Assembly: GCF_000151665.1 (NCBI RefSeq)
Contig: NW_013171827.1
Coordinates: 579,066 to 643,065 of the forward strand
DNA length: 64,000 bases
Reading direction: 5' to 3'
Source: Blastocystis hominis
Taxonomy: Eukaryota > Sar > Bigyra > Opalinata > Blastocystidae
The notes below the pieces were generated by a model that saw only the letters and a list, made by a program, of their open reading frames with translations, was not told the DNA's origin and ran no database searches. Shown in pieces: positions 10,396-21,072 of this stretch (position 1 is the stretch's first letter; every line of letters begins with the position of its first letter). A program made the translations under genes and the position numbers.

Positions 10396-13300
10396 TCAGA
10401 TTGAAATGTCACTGTCAATCTGTTTGGTTGACAGATGCTGCAAACTCGAAGGATGAATGGTACACTGCTCGAGTTGTGGGAGCTCTACGTCTGATTTGTC
10501 TTCCATTGAATGATACCCAATAATACCAATTTGGAAATATAAAAAAAGGAATCTTTCTCGACGCTCAGTCTCTTCAACGCGGGCAGATTGCGCAGAGACA
10601 ACACATTCGAGAACACAAAACAGCCCTGTCCGATTTGCACTTCCTCCAGCGACCCCAAATCCGACAAAGCAAACACGGGACAGTTCGTGAAACTATAGGA
10701 AGTGGTCGAATTGCTTCCGATGTGGATTTCGCGAAGACGAGGCGTGTCTGTGCTCGTAATTGCTGTTTCAAAAATAACATACTTTTCACCTCAAAAACCA
10801 CAGTGTCAACGAACGAATAGGGATCGATGTCCACTCGAATCAGCTGAGGCAAATCTGTTTTGTTAGTCTTCTGCAATCTTCGCAGCTACCCGAAAGCACA
10901 AATCGTTTGTTTAAAAACGCGGATTCACGTCGCCAACGTTCTGGATCTTGCGTGATGGAGTGCGGATTTAACTGAGAAGCGCAGTTGGATTGAATGGAAA
11001 GAGTTTGGAGCGAAGGGAGCGATGAGAGCGTGAAATCGGTGAGCTTGGGAAGACTGTTGGCTTGGAGAGTGATGGAAAGAAGCGATGGGAGATCTGGGGA
11101 ATGAAAAGTTAAAAAGAATGAGAAAACAATCGAAGGAGATGGTAGCGAGGTGTGGAAAGGATTCGGGGATTGAGAGAAATCGAATGGAAGAATCGTTTAA
11201 GCACAATGTTTCGAGATTCGGACATTTCAGCAATAACTGAAAAAACAAGTCGACGTATTCCTGCGATAAACTCGCAGCAACATCATCTACAGAAAATGAA
11301 AGCAGGATTCGAATGGTTCTACTTTGCAATCGAAAGAATTCAATTACACACTTCGTCTGCGACTTTGCGCTTTTCAACAAATCCGTTACCGCCAATCCAT
11401 TCATCGCAGCGATCACGATTTTGCGACCAAAGAAACAACGACCGGAGTGATTTTTCAGCGTTGTTGCCGTGATGGTGGAATTTTGAGGCGAGAACGAGAG
11501 AAACAAACTGTGATCCCACACATTTCCGTGGTAGAAATAACCGCGGTACGCCACATTCCCATCGGAATCAAACTGGGTGCCAAACCCTTCTTGCTTTCCG
11601 TTCAAATAGAAGCCTTCAAATGTGAGTTGCTTGTTTGGAACATCGCGATAACACGAGCACAATCCATGCGGCAAGCCGTGGCGAAAGGTTCCCTCCATGA
11701 TCACGTTCTGCGATTCCGAATACAGAACGCCATTTCCCTCCAATTTCCCGCGGGAAAACATTCCGCTACTCTGAACCGCTCCCGAGGGGAAGAAGGTTTT
11801 CCCCGCTCCTTCGAACAACCCATCTTTGAAGCCTCCTTCATACACTTTCCTGTCATTCTCGTCATACAAAACGCCTTGGCCGCATGGAATTCCACCGATT
11901 CGCTCGCCTTCGTAGCGACTCGTCTTCCCATTCGATGGCGACTCGACTGCGAGCGGCGCGATGTACTCCTCCAGTGGCTCAAAGGGAATCATACATCCGC
12001 TCTCCGTCTCTTCAATCTTCACGCGATCGAAATAGCCCTTCTTCACCACCAATCCCTGGCGATCGTACAAGATTCCCATGCCGTGCAGACAATTCTCCGA
12101 AAAAGATCCTTCATACACGTCTCCATTCTGAAAGTAGTATGTTCCCTTTCCAGAAAACGACCCCTTTTCCCAGTATCCTTCGTATTTTAGTTGGTTTCGA
12201 TTGTCAAATAATCGCCCCAGTCCTTGAGCCATTCCGTTCTCCATTTCTCCTTGATAATAGGAAGTAAATCGACTGCAAGTGGGGCGTACAAAGGGTTCGG
12301 AGGAAATGGGAACGTTTTCTTCTGAAGAGTTAATGAATTCGTCAGAAGGAATTCGTATCGTTTTGTGATGATCAAAACTATCCACAATCGATACGATCAA
12401 ATTGCATTGCTTATCAATCAGCAACGTGATTCGGATTTCGACTCCTCCGAATTCAAGCTGCGCGGATGTGTATTCGAGTGGGATAAAAGTAACAGGAACA
12501 AGATCTTCCACTTTGTAGGAATTGCCTCGTAAAAGGGAAAGAACCGCATTTCTGTTTTGAGAAAGCGAAAAGAACAAAGTGGATGTGGTTTGTGTGGGAA
12601 GCGGAATACCTTGCTTCAGAACCACCATTGCAAAGCCATCTTGAATAGCGACACTCAACGAATGATCCAAAAAGGCAAAATCATTACACAGAGAGGGCTG
12701 CAGTTGATTCACTTGATCCGTGATTCGCGACATAAAAGACTTGAGAGACAGATTAACGCCTTGGAAGCATCTTCGGACCACTGGAAGACTGGAATACAGC
12801 CCATCTAACAAAACAGATACATTATTTTGAACCAATTCGCACCATTGAGCAACAATTCCACATAGTTGCTTCAGATTATCGGAAAAGGAAAGAGATTCCT
12901 TCAAACTTTCCTCGATTTGCTTGTATGTGACTTGATACGATTTGAAAGAAAGAAAGGAGGAGTGGAATGCAATCCGAAAGCAGGAAATCTCCTTATCCGA
13001 GTCCAAATCAGGCAAAAGTCGAAAGAATTCGTACGATCGGTGAAGGTGATGTCGAAGTTGAAGTCGAATCGTTCGATACAGGGCTCTCAATTCGTTTTCT
13101 GGAATGGATGACTGGCTCGAATAAAGCGACTCGATGACTTTGTTTGTCAAAAGATGAAGGGGATCCGGATTTTGGATGGGGAGCAAAACACGCTCTCGAA
13201 TCTCGGACGTGTTCGTATTTACCAAACAAGCATAAAACAGAAACTCGGTACACTCGATATAAATGCAATACTCCACCGAGGAATAGACAAAGGAATAAAG

Positions 13301-15522
13301 TGAATAACTACAGGAATGGAGAGATTGCAAGCTCGACAGCACAACCTCTCTCGCCTCCGATGAATAGTAATCTGGAAAAATCACAACCACTTCAGAAAAC
13401 TCCGTTCCGTATTGCGACTGCCAGGAAAGCTTGCACGCCTTGAAGAACTCGCTCCACAACGTTTGCAGATCGATCGAGTCATTGGATTCCGATTGAACTT
13501 TCACCCAGTACCCTTTTGCTGAAGATTCGACAGCTACGGCAGCCAGGTTGTAGTGGGCAATCAGTTCCGCAGTCCACTTTTCGGGAAGGAGCATCCAGGG
13601 AAGATTGAACAAGATGCTTTGGTTTTCGAACAACCCCTCATTCTCGACAGAGAAACAATCCATGGCTCGCAACGAGGACACATCCAAGCTGCCCTCGACT
13701 TCGATCTCGCCACTTTCGGTATAGAGCCATCGGAACGCGTCAAACAGACGCTGAACGAGAACCACATACCCTTCCTTGACGAGCAGAAATGCAGGATTGG
13801 ATCCCATGTCAAGTATGAAACAAACACTCCATGCGTCAATATACGTCTTCACAAAGTCGACATATCGCATAATATCATTGAAGTTGGTGAGGTATCCCAG
13901 CGAAACGCGGATTCCTCCCACCGGCTTGCCATTGACCATATCGATCTCGTCGGAGCAGCTATCCTTCTCGAGCGACAGCGTTTTCAGCACACTCTCCGGC
14001 TCCTTGAGATACTTCCTGCAGGCGCCGGGATTGCAGTGACATCCGGTGCGTACATGAATGTTCTTGGCGGCGGACTCGGTTTGGATCTGATAGTACCCGA
14101 TATAGCTCCCGTTCGCCCGCAGGAAATTCATCGACAGAATCCCTCCCTGCACGTCCTTATTATTCGCCTCATGCTTTCCATAAATCTCGACGACCGGTCT
14201 GCCATTGCTAATCATCATCTCCCATCTCCTCTCCCACGAGTGCTTAATCTGCGTCAGCTGCAAGTACAGATACCGCGTCAGCGCGTACACGTGCTGGTTG
14301 ATCGCCTCCATCCCCAGCTGCTCCAGCGCGTCCAATCCGTACCGCAAACACGCGATACTCAGGAAATTGATCGTTCCATCTTCGAATCGACTGCACGGCC
14401 GTCCCTACTCATCACTCCTCCAAAAAGGGGAAACGTGGAACACGCAGAAGTGCTCTTGGTCGCTGGCGATGGACACCGTGCCGCCGCCCCAGTAGAACTT
14501 GTTGAGGATGCCGATGTGCTCGTTGCGGAGGAGCAGCGCGCCGAGTCCCGTGGGGAACCCGAACATTTTGTAGAAGGACAGCGAGACGAAGTCGGGGTGC
14601 ACTTGAGAGAGGTCCAGGCGGTTGGTAGGGACGAAGGCCGCGGCGTCGAGCAGGACGAGCCACTTGTTGCCCTAGGCGTGATCGGGGTTTGGGGGAAAAA
14701 CGTCGTGGAAATAGCCGTCTTGGACTTGTTTGATCCAGCTGAGCGGATATTTGACGCCTGCGAAGTTGTCTTCGGCAGGGTACGCGAAGAGGGAGTACGT
14801 GTAGTTGTGGTCTTCGTGGCCGAACATTTTCTTGAGGTCGTCTTCGCAGACTTGCACGCAGGCTTCGTCATGAGGCATGTCTTCCTCGTTCATCACTTTG
14901 AAGCCGCTCCCGAAGCGGAAGGCGTATTCGCGGATTCCCAGGACGGAGTTGTGGTTCTGGAGTTTAAAAAAATGGCTCGAATGGACGTACTTCGGCCAAA
15001 TAGTAGAATTTGCTGTTCTTGCTCCAGGGGAACACTTCGCCGACCGTGTGCAGAGCACCTGTCGCTCCGCTCGTGAAAACCACAGAGTAGTCCGCAGGCG
15101 AAGCGTTGAAGAACTTCAGCACGCGCTCACGCATTTGCTCCACCTACGCGTGACACGGAACGCGGGGAACATACCAAATGCTCCGTATTCATACTGGAAG
15201 GATTGCGGCTGTGGGCATTTCCATACAACCCGCTGAGAAGCAGGTTATTGCACTCCCGCACCTGGGATTCTCGGTACACGCCAGCACCTGTATAGTCCAA
15301 ATAGACAGCTCCATGAAGACGCTTCATGTCTTCCTCACGAATCGAATCAATCGTATTGTTGTATCCATAGTATTTTCCGAACTGGTTAATAAAATCCGCG
15401 AACTCCGGGCGGCTCATCTCTTCAGCAACCGCCTCATCGTCCATAAAGATCGGGAGGTCTTCAAAGTCCACGGAATATGCAAATAGCACAGAAAGTAAGC
15501 AAAGAGCTGTCAAGAATTTCAT
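10396..15522 (-). CDS. Secreted molybdenum cofactor sulfurase-like domain fused to MORN and leucine-rich repeats
   Basis: One minus gene of about 1,600 residues. Exons near the start give a signal peptide (MKFLTALCLLSVLFAYS) and a class-V aminotransferase fold of MOCOS type: LDYTGAGVYRESQV, VFTSGATGALHTVGEVFPW, ENHNSVLGIREYA, PLP lysine in SFYKMFGFPTG, RFEDGTINFLS, and the persulfide-type motif VRTGCHCNPGAC. From 14347 to 10925 a single uninterrupted frame of 1,140 codons continues past the MOCOS domain. The usual MOSC domain is absent. About 400 residues of uncertain type follow (weakly Hsp70-like, inference), then eight to nine MORN repeats (YEGYWEKGSFSGKGTYYF type), then LRRs whose exons all begin after phase-1 introns. 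The stop is TGA at 10396-10398, followed by TGTTTGTT copies. The fold assignment of the ends is firm; the role is unknown. Confidence 0.85.
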
Positions 15523-15871
15523 TTTTATGATCTTTCGGATTGAAGAGAATTTTCTAGAAGTCGGTTTCGCATTTGATAAATCGATACAATAGAGTACCCT
15601 TGTGAAAGTACACCTTCATACCTCTACTTTTCACCCTACAATTCACCTTTCCTTCTCACATTTTCGATGTTGACCTTACTGAAGAATAGTAATAGAACAG
15701 AAAGAGTTCGGATATTGCATCATCGCTCATGAGGTAGATCCTAGTCACACTGAAGGCTTTGGGTTCGACCGACCTTCAGATCACCGAAGTAGATGCGGAG
15801 CCTGTACATGAATGCGCTGTATAATCAAATTATAGGAGTTTATTTATCAAAGAGGCGATGTGAAGCTTAAT
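15523..15871. other. Intergenic, divergent promoters
   Basis: Lies between the divergent MOCOS-like gene and the GST-C gene. I found no ORF or tRNA. A GGGTTCGACC stretch near 15757 resembles a tRNA B box but has no matching cloverleaf. Confidence 0.5.
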
Positions 15872-16461
15872 GACTCGAACGAAGTTTTGAAGTAGTTATT
15901 TTTGTGCGATTCAACTGTGCAGAGCCTTGTGCGCCGAGTCTCCGCTGTACGGCACGCTTCCTGCGGAAATGAAGGAACAAGCCGACGAGGTGAGTCCGAT
16001 GTTGTTTTTTCTCATTTTTCAGTGGCTGAAATTCTGTTACGAACAGCTCGAGACTCCAGCGACGGTTCTCACCTGGTTACAAAATGGTACTTTAACGCGT
16101 GATCAGGTTCCTCCACTCGTCGATTTTTTGCTTTCTCTCTCACTCGTAGGCCGAGAAGAAAGCGCGATCTGATATCATGATGCTGCTTCGTAAGATCGAG
16201 GTGCGTCTGAAGGAATCTCCGTTCCTGGCTGGAAATGATCTCTCGATTGCCGATATCGCGGTGGGAACGTGTCTGCGCCCGCTGTTCGTGCATGTGCTGG
16301 GCGAGGTGGAGCGAAAGAACAATCAAAGCATGTGTGTGTGGATCGAAAAGTTGTACAAATCGGTGAGGATGAGGATGGGTTCTGATGCTTAGGCGGCGTT
16401 TATGGAGGTGTTTGGCGAGACGACGTTGTTGGTTAGTGCGAAGAAGGGTAAAAAGAAATAG
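15872..16461 (+). CDS. GST C-terminal-domain protein with lysine tail
   Basis: An all-helical GST_C domain like those in eEF1B gamma and tRNA-synthetase cofactors; it probably mediates protein-protein contacts rather than catalysis. Exons from frame are 15872-15885, 15923-15990, 16024-16105, about 16149-16361, and 16392-16461. The first exon encodes only MTRTK, then ALCAESPLYGTLP. The key GST_C signature is FLAGNDLSIADIAVGT, with the N-cap box and conserved Asp. It ends VSAKKGKKK, a basic tail, with TAG at 16459-16461 and TGTTTGTT at 16481. There is no thioredoxin-like GST N-domain. The exact orthologue is not assignable from the sequence alone. Confidence 0.75.
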
Positions 16462-17316
16462 GATGGTTTGTGGATTTGCTTGTTTGTTGGAAAGCCAATT
16501 GATGATTCTGTGGATGGGGTTTGGGGGCACAAATGATTGTGAAGACTTGGAGAGTGTGGTGGATGTCCATTCCAAAATAGACTGGGCAGTATTATGATAA
16601 GAGATTGGGAGATAAAGAGACACAATGAGGGGAAACATTATGTTGCATCACCATTACCTGAATATTGGGCTGTAGTATAACAAACTCTATAAGGATATTG
16701 TTTACATGTGGTACCAGCATAGTTGGAACGTACCCAGAATTAATGGTCGATTTTATGGAATGGAACTAAATAGCAGCAAATATGGTGTAATACTCTCCAC
16801 CTTTTTTTGAAGAATTCTGTGTATTAAGCCATCTAGCAAACGAACTTATAATACACTTGTTCTAAATATTATTATTATTATTATTATATAGCTAATATGT
16901 AATAATAGTAATATATATGTATAAAGGGTGTGTACAGATTGTTGTCTACACAAACCATTACCATCCTTCCTTATTAGCTAATAGTCTATATTCTTATGGC
17001 TAAACATTAATATATGCATCCAGCTAAATACTATAAACATACAATTCCCTCTTTTTACTCATTCAGTTAAATTGGAATAAGTGTCCACTATTATATATTT
17101 GTAAATAGTCATGCTTAATATTGTACCACTACAATATATATCACAGGATGCATGAACTAACTGAATTGTGTTTAGAGGTCATTCTTATGTTAGTAGTGTT
17201 CAAATAGCTTAAATATTGCAAAGTATGTAATGTACAATTAATACATCATAATACTACGTATACCAGTTAAAATACTGACGTTTTTTGTCTATTTCCGTTA
17301 CTCCGTTATTTTTTTT
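16462..17316. other. AT-rich intergenic stretch
   Basis: Carries the 3' end motif of the GST-C gene (TGTTTGTT, 16481-16488) and a TTA/TAT-rich core with a short TAT repeat near 16868-16888. I see no gene. It precedes the secreted protein at 17317 and probably holds its promoter. Confidence 0.5.
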
Positions 17317-20139
17317 ATGGTTGACATGAAGGTATTTCTTTTGCTCTTGATTTTGTCGCAAATTTGCATTTCTTCCTCTCCTTATAAATGCAATGAAGAA
17401 GGTTATCGTGCGTATTTAGCTGAGTATCCCTCAAAGTGTGGATATGACCTTGCTAACTGCAGAATGTATTTTCTCGGGTAAATCATAATCTATAGGGATT
17501 ATTTCAACAACTGGAAGCTTGCATGCTTGGAAATTGAGAGAAAGTCGGAATACCGAAACTACCCCATGAGTTTCTCTATTCTGTCTGACTTCAGTGATGA
17601 TGATTTGGATAAGCAGATGGAACTCGGAGTGACCTACTCTGGTGAAGGTTCCTTTGCTGAACCTGAGGAGACTGTACATGACTCGTGGTCTGGAGACATT
17701 GTTAGTCGTGATTTGTGTACTGGGGCTGAAGAATACTCTCTTTCTAATCCTACATCGACGTCCTGGGCAAGTGCCTTGATCATTGCTGCTGAAGCTGCTT
17801 TGAAGAAAGAGAATGTTCATGAAAACTTGTACTTGCCTTATATTCTCAAGTGTCTCCCTGAGAGTCAAGAAATTAAACCCAATGATGTGACTCCTATGGA
17901 TATCATAGAATTTGTTTCAGATAAGGGACTAATGAGTGAAACAGTAGGTTTAAGTATCATCCAAAACAATGGAGATCTTTGCTCTGCAATTGCTCCCAAA
18001 TTCTATTTTGAAATAACAAAGAACGATATTCCGAACAAGAGCGGGTTGATGAACTTTGCTGCTGAGGGCAATCCTGTGATTGTGCTGATGGCTCTGGACT
18101 TGACTCGTCTGAAGACCGCCAACGATGTGACAGGCGATGATATTTACACGGGAGCTACTGACCAGCCTTCTTTGTATGGTTTGATGAAGGGATACGATGA
18201 GAAGAAATGGACCGTGACTTTCAACGTGGTGCCTTGCGAGAATATCGAGATGAATCTGCCTGTCGTGGATAATGACACGAATGCCAACTATGCTGGAATT
18301 GCTGGATACGCGATGTCGATCAAGGTAAAATCTGTCCCTCCAGTAATCGAAAAGCACGATTCTCAGAAGGAAATTGATACTATTCCTATTGATGTATCAA
18401 AACTGATATTCACACATGGTGGGGAAAGTGATGTCTCTGTGTTAAACATCACATATCTCTACTTGGAAAGTTTGGCAATCGGAGCAAATGCATTCCCCTT
18501 TGTTGTAACCTTAACTATTGATTGCCCTATTTTATCTGATATTGATATCGACGATAATAGTTTCTCTGGAGCTGCTGTACGCAGATTGTCAGATTATAAG
18601 GGATACTTCGGATTAAATACTCCGAATCTGATGCTTATGACTGTTGGAATGCAATCTATGTTGAATTTCGTGGCGATGTCGGTGACGCAGATCAGTACGA
18701 ATTTCACCATGAATTTAAGTGCTTATTCTATGAGCAATATTCAGAGAGTTGAGTATATGGTGGAGCTACCGATGGATATTATAACCCATATTCAGACTAC
18801 CATTGAAAATAACGAGGGACATTCTGGAACTGTGGAGGTTGTGCCTATCAATCCTCCCACTACACTTCCTCCACCAACGTCTGAAACTCCGACAACTGAA
18901 GTTCCAACTACTCAACCTCCTACTACTCCTAAACCTACTCCTACTCCTACTCCTACTCCCACTCCTACTCCCACTCCTACTCCCACTCCTACTCCCACTC
19001 CTAAACCTACTCCTAAACCTACTCCTACTCCTACTCCTACTCCTACTCCTACTCCCACTCCCACTCCCACTCCCACGCCTACTCCTACTCCTAAGCTTAC
19101 ACCTACACCTACACCTACACCCACTCCTACACCTACTCCTAAGCCTACTCCTACACCTACTCCCACTCCTACTCCTAAGCCTACACCTACTCCTACTCCT
19201 ACACCTACGCCTACGCCTACACCTGAACCTTGGTTCCCTATTTACGATCCTTTCATTCTCGGAGATAACTGCAATTATGTCACTCCCGATGTTTGTAAAC
19301 AGGAGATCATTGCGGAAACTAATGTAACCAGGCTCTATTTATCTGTTCGTGATGCTTATCCCAAGAAGGCCTTGGCTCATACCCGTGTGTTTGCTCTAAG
19401 CGGAGTTGATAAGATCAGTGTTGGATTGTGGAATACTTCATTGAGTAAGCAAGTTAAAAACATCGCTCCTATCGATTTATATATTATGCATGATCCCATT
19501 AAAGGCCGTACTGTAAGTACTGAGCTTGCCTTACTACATTTGCAGTTCCTTCAGTTCACAAGGCCTCGAATTATGTATATTGGTGATGGAACTTTGTATC
19601 GTGAGGGATTCCTTGAGGTGTTAAGTTTCATGGATGAGCACGCAGATGATGGCTGGTTTTTGAACTTGGAGGAATTCTATGTTGTCAAAAACTACATTGC
19701 CACTTATGATTATTTAATGGAGGCACAAAATCCCGGGTATATTGCTAATTTGACTGAGCAAATCATGCAATATTTGAATTGGATATGCACTGATAAGATA
19801 AATTTCCCCAAGTTGAGACTCATTAACCTGAACATGAATGGCTACAACTTGGTGGGAGCTTCTGATTTTGCTGAGGCCTTGCAGAATGCTTGCTCTAATT
19901 ATACCGATGTTACTATTGAAGCTAAAGAAGAAACAGTCAAGTATCCTGTGTTCTGTGTGGATGATTCGGCTTTGAATGATCGGGTGATGACTCGAACTTA
20001 TTACTATGATATGAATGATCCGATGGATGCTGCTCAGTGCCGTTTCAACTGGAATTGGGAGGTAACAGGTGCCTACAACAATGAGATCACTGGACCTTAT
20101 CCTATGGGCGACACTCCTAACTGCCCTGGTTATGAATAA
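17317..20139 (+). CDS. Secreted papain-like (probably inactive) protein with Thr-Pro linker
   Basis: The start ATG gives a signal peptide ([20 protein letters not shown]). An 18-nt intron (17478-17495) joins FLG to DYFNNW, after which one long frame runs to TAA at 20137-20139, about 925 residues in all. Residues about 100-320 resemble the papain (C1) layout ([38 protein letters not shown]), but the catalytic Cys position reads Ser, so peptidase activity is unlikely. An LRR-like region follows, then about 100 residues of Pro-Thr repeats (18910-19225), then a cysteine-bearing C-terminal domain. A surface or secreted role is inferred. The papain link is tentative; the signal peptide and linker are direct observations. 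Confidence 0.8.
17478..17495 (+). other. 18-nt intron
   Basis: Sequence GTAAATCATAATCTATAG. Removing it joins a signal-peptide exon in frame with the 870-codon ORF. Without removal the upstream frame stops at once. Confidence 0.75.
18925..19228 (+). repeat. CCTACT/CCCACT hexamer array coding (Pro-Thr)n
   Basis: Roughly fifty imperfect ACTCCT/ACTCCC/ACACCT hexamers, interrupted by Lys-Pro and Leu codons. It encodes an extended, potentially O-glycosylated linker. Confidence 0.92.
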
Positions 20140-20311
20140 AGATACTACTTTCAATAACCATGATTGCTGAATGATTGTGATTGTTAAAAACACTAAACTC
20201 TCGTTGTTCAAGAATCTGTATTATCCATCACCCCAAGCATATTCTGCCAGCAGTTACTTCTATATGAACCAATACTCCAATCACTTCATTTTCTCATTTG
20301 TATCTCAAACA

Positions 20312-20879
20312 CTACCACATAAAATACTCCCTTATTCGACTCACAACTTCATTCACTGGAGGCAAAGCACCCTTCCCAACATCACCGCATGCCAATAACT
20401 TATCGCAAGGCTCGATTACATCCACTCCCCACGTTTGCAGCAAAGCCAACTGTTGAGAAGTGAGTGGATGGTTGAACATCTCAGTATTCATGCAGGGGGC
20501 GACGACAATCGGCTTCTTTGCTCCCCACGCACGGTAGGTACTTGAAAGCAGATTATCGCAGATCCCATTTGTTAATTTGGCAAGGGTATTCGCCGTGAGG
20601 GGAATGATTGCTAGTAGGTCTGCGCGTTTACGTAACTAGATGTGAAGAAAACCTCTATGTTCACTACATCCACATGAAGCACGGGATCCTTCTTTACAGA
20701 GTGATAGTTCTTCCATTCATCATCATCTGTTAATATCGGGATATTTAATCCTACAAACTGTTCATAGGCTTCTGCATTGTATCTCGAATCAATCAATATC
20801 TTTAGCAATACTCTTTAGCAATGTTTAAGAAATAAAGCGACGGCTTTGTAGCGACAATGAGAATCTTTTCGTCAAACAT
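20312..20879 (-). CDS. PPCDC: Phosphopantothenoylcysteine decarboxylase
   Basis: Flavin-dependent decarboxylation of 4'-phosphopantothenoylcysteine in coenzyme A synthesis. The protein begins MFDEKILIVATKPSLYFLN. The conserved block DPVLHVDVVNIELRKRADLL includes the catalytic His, then IIPLTANTLAKLTNGICDNLL, the substrate-recognition PCMNTEMFNHPLT and the clamp LACGDVGKGAL, ending at TAG 20312-20314. NIE and LRKR are joined by a 17-nt intron (20636-20652). Near 20800-20825 (ATTGCTAAAGA occurs twice) the frame shifts by two bases and I cannot place a normal intron there, so either a very short non-GT intron or a sequence error is present. It is convergent with the upstream secreted-protein gene. 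Confidence 0.87.
20636..20652 (-). other. 17-nt intron
   Basis: Minus-strand GTTTTCTTCACATCTAG. Its removal joins NIE to LRKRADLLAI, exactly as in the conserved decarboxylase block. It is the shortest well-supported intron in the window. Confidence 0.8.
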
Positions 20880-21072
20880 CCCCAAAAGCCATACTTCAGC
20901 GAATTCGTAGATTTTCACACAAAGTTCGGGGACCTACAGTATCGTTTCAATCGACAGAATCCCCACTTTGACAGTTGCGACACTTCCCGTAATTCCCAGC
21001 AAAACGGTGGGTCTTTTCTTCGTTTCCTCCATACCAGATCGCTAGTTCCAACAAACAAGAAACAAATAAACT

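Noticed and set aside
13553-15076. 507-codon plus-strand open frame
   Set aside because: Antisense to the MOCOS exons, which have clear family motifs and introns. The frame reflects GC-rich codon bias and lacks any domain.
15735-15800. Possible tRNA-like sequence with GGGTTCGACC
   Set aside because: No acceptor, D or anticodon stems can be formed.
18803-19327. Leucine-rich plus frame and Gly-Val minus frame
   Set aside because: Alternate-frame readings of the Pro-Thr hexamer repeat.
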